A model generated the notes under the pieces. The model made no database searches and was not told the origin of the DNA. It was given only the letters and a program-made list of their open reading frames with translations. The translations under genes were made by a program, and so were the position numbers. A stretch of 34,111 nt of DNA from Streptomyces sp. MZ04. Lineage in GTDB: Bacteria; Actinomycetota; Actinomycetes; Streptomycetales; Streptomycetaceae. Location: NCBI RefSeq assembly GCF_004684775.1, contig NZ_SRIC01000057.1, positions 1-34,111 of the forward strand, given 5' to 3'. Shown piece by piece: positions 32,703-34,111 of the stretch (within the stretch, counting starts at the first letter, position 1; each line of letters begins with the position of its first letter).

Positions 32703-33020
32703 ATGGCGGGATGGCGGGAGAGCGAAGTGCGCGAGCTGGTCGGTCGGCTGGGGGAGCGAGCCACCCTCGTGCAGTTCTCCAGCGCCTTCTGCCAGCCTTG
32801 CAGGGCAACCCGCCGAGTCCTCGCGGAGGTCGCCGAAATGGTCCCTGGTGTCTGTCATGTGGAGATCGACGCCGAGGCGGAACTGGATCTCGTACGCGCA
32901 TTGCGCATCCTCAAGACGCCGACGGTCCTGGTGCTCGACGCACAGGGGGACATCGTGCTGCGCGCGTCCGGGCAGCCGCGCAAGGCCGATGTGATCGCCG
33001 CCCTTGGCAAGGCCCTGTGA
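32703..33020 (+). CDS. Thioredoxin-family protein
   Basis: A 105-residue single-domain thioredoxin-fold protein with the active site C30-Q-P-C33 in FSSAFCQPCRATRRVL instead of the classic WCGPC. The conserved cis-proline is in ILKTPTVLVLD, and VEIDAEAELDLVRALRI and the last helix complete the fold. No signal peptide is present, so it acts in the cytoplasm. The ATG at 32703 has a weak ribosome-binding site; the frame is open back to 32613. The altered CQPC motif suggests a partner other than the main thioredoxin reductase system. It lies upstream of the cysteine-leader and flavin reductase genes, a redox-themed set. Confidence 0.88.
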   Translation: MAGWRESEVRELVGRLGERATLVQFSSAFCQPCRATRRVLAEVAEMVPGVCHVEIDAEAELDLVRALRILKTPTVLVLDAQGDIVLRASGQPRKADVIAALGKAL

Positions 33021-33134
33021 GGCGATGTGCGGGGGAGGGGAGTCGCGATGACGCACGATCAGGGCGTCTCGAGGGGACTTTCACATCGCGGAACGGACTT
33101 GACTGCACCCGGCACCTATCGTCAGCCTGCTTCC

Positions 33135-33215
33135 ATGCCTCCGGAGCTCCTTCTCTACGAGCGCGTCCACCTGGACCTCGCGCGTCACGCGAGTGCGCGC
33201 TGTCCGGGCTGCTGA
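33135..33215 (+). CDS. 26-residue cysteine leader peptide
   Basis: The peptide MPPELLLYERVHLDLARHASARCPGC ends in two cysteines just before TGA. The R-x-H-(V/L)-D-L-x-R-x-x-S-A-x-C core is characteristic of actinobacterial putative leader peptides annotated upstream of sulfur or cysteine-related genes. It ends 43 bp before the flavin reductase start, and its stop codon is in the loop of a hairpin. Ribosome stalling at the terminal cysteines would make expression of the reductase respond to cysteine supply; the mechanism here is inferred. Confidence 0.75.
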   Translation: MPPELLLYERVHLDLARHASARCPGC

Positions 33216-33221
33216 GCAGCC
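33207..33221 (+). promoter_or_regulatory. Hairpin holding the leader-peptide stop codon
   Basis: GGCTGC (33207-33212) and GCAGCC (33216-33221) are perfectly inverted around TGA, the leader stop codon (33213-33215). The left arm contains the last two codons (Gly, Cys). A ribosome stalled at the cysteine would cover the stem. Downstream, AGAAGGA of the reductase ribosome-binding region (33245-33251) is complementary to TCCTTCT within the leader (33148-33154), giving a second possible pairing. Confidence 0.6.
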
Positions 33222-33258
33222 ACGGAACCGCTCGTACCTCCTCCAGAAGGACAACTCC

Positions 33259-33768
33259 ATGACGGCAACGCCCGATCTCCGTTCTCCCCGACTCGCCTCG
33301 CCCGACCTGCTGCGGTCCGTTTTCCGGCAGCACGCGGCAGGAGTCGCGGTGATCACCGCCCAGGGTCCGGCAGGACCGGTCGGCTTCACCGCCACCTCGC
33401 TCGTCTCGGTCTCCGCCGAGCCCCCGATGCTCTCGTTCGGCATCGGTACGGGCGCCTCGAGCTGGCCGGCGATATCCGAGGCCGAACACGTCGGCGTCCA
33501 CATACTCGGCGACCATCAGCTCGAGCTCGCCACGACGTTCGCGCGCAGCGGCGCCGACCGCTTCGGCCCGCCCACGCGCTGGTACGAGGGGCCCGAGGGG
33601 GTCCCCGTGCTCGATGGCACGCTGGCCTGGCTGGTCTGCCGTGTCGCCGCACGGGTGCCCGCTGGTGACCACCGCATCGTCCTCGCGGAGGCGGTCGTGG
33701 GGGACCCCGCGGGCGTGGGACGGCCGCTCCTGTACCACCAGGGTCGCTTCAACGTCCTGCGCGACTGA
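33259..33768 (+). CDS. Flavin reductase family protein (FMN-binding split barrel)
   Basis: A 169-residue flavin reductase of the HpaC/ActVB type, giving reduced flavin to a two-component monooxygenase. The fold is marked by the N-terminal FRQHAAGVAVITAQGPAGPVGFTATSLVSVSAEPPMLSFGI, then SSWPAISEAEHVGVHILGDHQLELATTFARSGADRF and the C-terminal HRIVLAEAVVG and PLLYHQGRFNVL. The ATG at 33259 follows AGAAGGA. Translation is probably regulated by the cysteine leader upstream. No monooxygenase partner is beside it in the window, although an LLM-class enzyme is encoded at 24808-25938. Confidence 0.92.
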   Translation: MTATPDLRSPRLASPDLLRSVFRQHAAGVAVITAQGPAGPVGFTATSLVSVSAEPPMLSFGIGTGASSWPAISEAEHVGVHILGDHQLELATTFARSGADRFGPPTRWYEGPEGVPVLDGTLAWLVCRVAARVPAGDHRIVLAEAVVGDPAGVGRPLLYHQGRFNVLRD

Positions 33769-33833
33769 GAGTTCCCGAATGCCCCGCTGTGCGCCTGATT
33801 ACAGAGCGTTGCGAAGGTCACAGTTCAAAGCGC

Positions 33834-33862
33834 TTGCTCAGTGGGAATGTTCTGGGTGTACT
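33834..33862 (+). promoter_or_regulatory. Candidate promoter for etfB
   Basis: TTGCTC (33834-33839) and TGTACT (33857-33862) are separated by 17 bp in an AT-richer patch about 140 bp before the etfB GTG. It resembles a housekeeping-type promoter, with imperfect boxes. Confidence 0.45.
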
Positions 33863-33874
33863 GACGAGTAATAT

Positions 33875-33946
33875 TCCGGTCGGAGCGCGGGCCGCCCCGA
33901 CCGGGATCCGCCGCTTCAGGCGCCTATGCTGCCTGCAAGAAGGCAG
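33875..33946 (+). promoter_or_regulatory. Two inverted repeats in the etfB 5' region
   Basis: CCGGTCGG (33876-33883) and CCGACCGG (33897-33904) form one stem, and CTGCCT (33929-33934) and AGGCAG (33941-33946) with loop GCAAGA form a second, 52 bp before the GTG. In a transcript from the promoter near 33834 both would fold in the leader. Regulatory meaning is inferred. Confidence 0.45.
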
Positions 33947-33998
33947 TGGCCACAGCAAGGCAGCAGCCCAGTAAAGACGATGCAGTAGGAGAGCCGGC

Positions 33999-34111
33999 GT
34001 GAGCTTGAGGATCGTTGTCACCGTGAAGTACGTGCCCGACGCCACTGGCGACCGGCACTTCGCCGATGACTTGACCGTGGACCGGGACGATGTCGATGGT
34101 CTGCTGTCGGA
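33999..34111 (+). CDS. etfB: Electron transfer flavoprotein beta subunit, 5' part only
   Basis: The window ends 37 codons into this gene. The translated start VSLRIVVTVKYVPDATGDRHF followed by ADDLTVDRDDVDGLLS is the recognisable N terminus of the EtfB (FixA) family, which pairs with EtfA to pass electrons from acyl-CoA dehydrogenases to the quinone pool. The GTG at 33999 follows GGAG (33988-33991). The remainder lies beyond the right edge, and etfA would be expected there. Confidence 0.88.
   Translation, partial: MSLRIVVTVKYVPDATGDRHFADDLTVDRDDVDGLLS

Noticed and set aside
33099..33122. Promoter for the leader-peptide transcript (TTGACT and TATCGT)
   Set aside because: Spacing is only 12 bp, too short for a standard promoter, so not listed as a feature.

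Overview
The window is a 34.1 kb piece of a high-GC actinobacterial chromosome, almost certainly Streptomyces. The signs are GC-rich third codon positions, frequent GTG starts, many ATGA/GTGA stop-start overlaps, many TetR/MarR/GntR/PadR-type regulators, a mycothiol-enzyme remnant, a rifampicin-monooxygenase-type flavoenzyme, a DUF6421 gene and a characteristic actinobacterial cysteine-ending leader peptide. No tRNA, rRNA, CRISPR array or intact transposon is visible.

Layout. (1) 1-2361: a FUSC-type membrane protein with a six-residue tandem repeat, followed by a MarR regulator. (2) 2367-13907: a catabolic-looking neighbourhood. A FadR-subfamily GntR regulator is divergent from an M20 amidohydrolase across three palindromes. 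Next come an aldehyde dehydrogenase broken by one missing base, an SDR dehydrogenase, a DUF3311 plus sodium:solute symporter pair, a cytoplasmic penicillin-acylase-type Ntn hydrolase and, convergent to it, a hydantoinase/oxoprolinase-type protein with its DUF917 partner. (3) 14143-15968: a type II NADH dehydrogenase-like flavoprotein, then a decayed TetR gene ending at a hairpin that resembles the right end of an IS200/IS605 (TnpB) element. (4) 16040-22986: mixed housekeeping genes: VOC protein, GNAT, glycerophosphodiester phosphodiesterase, a 44-residue membrane peptide, PadR, a PAP2-lipid kinase fusion, a LytM peptidase, a DoxX-like protein, a mycothiol-enzyme remnant and a Tat-exported metallophosphoesterase. 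(5) 23180-26942: a rifampicin-monooxygenase homologue with a clear terminator, then a luciferase-like monooxygenase coupled to an alpha/beta hydrolase under an 18-bp palindrome. (6) 27024-30300: an operon of DUF6421, SDR and threonine aldolase behind a 12-bp perfect hairpin. (7) 30399-31738: a transglutaminase-like protein from an apparently leaderless, operator-flanked promoter, with a B3/B4-domain protein. (8) 31763-34111: PlsC acyltransferase divergent from a thioredoxin, a cysteine leader peptide before a flavin reductase, and the start of etfB.

The most system-like candidates are three. The first is the regulator/amidohydrolase/dehydrogenase/transporter/acylase/hydantoinase set, read here as uptake and stepwise deacylation of an N-acyl or cyclic-amide compound. 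The second is the DUF6421-SDR-aldolase operon, whose substrate I cannot name. The third is the 26-codon cysteine leader with a hairpin placed exactly on its stop codon. Functions come from motif recognition alone; no database search was possible.
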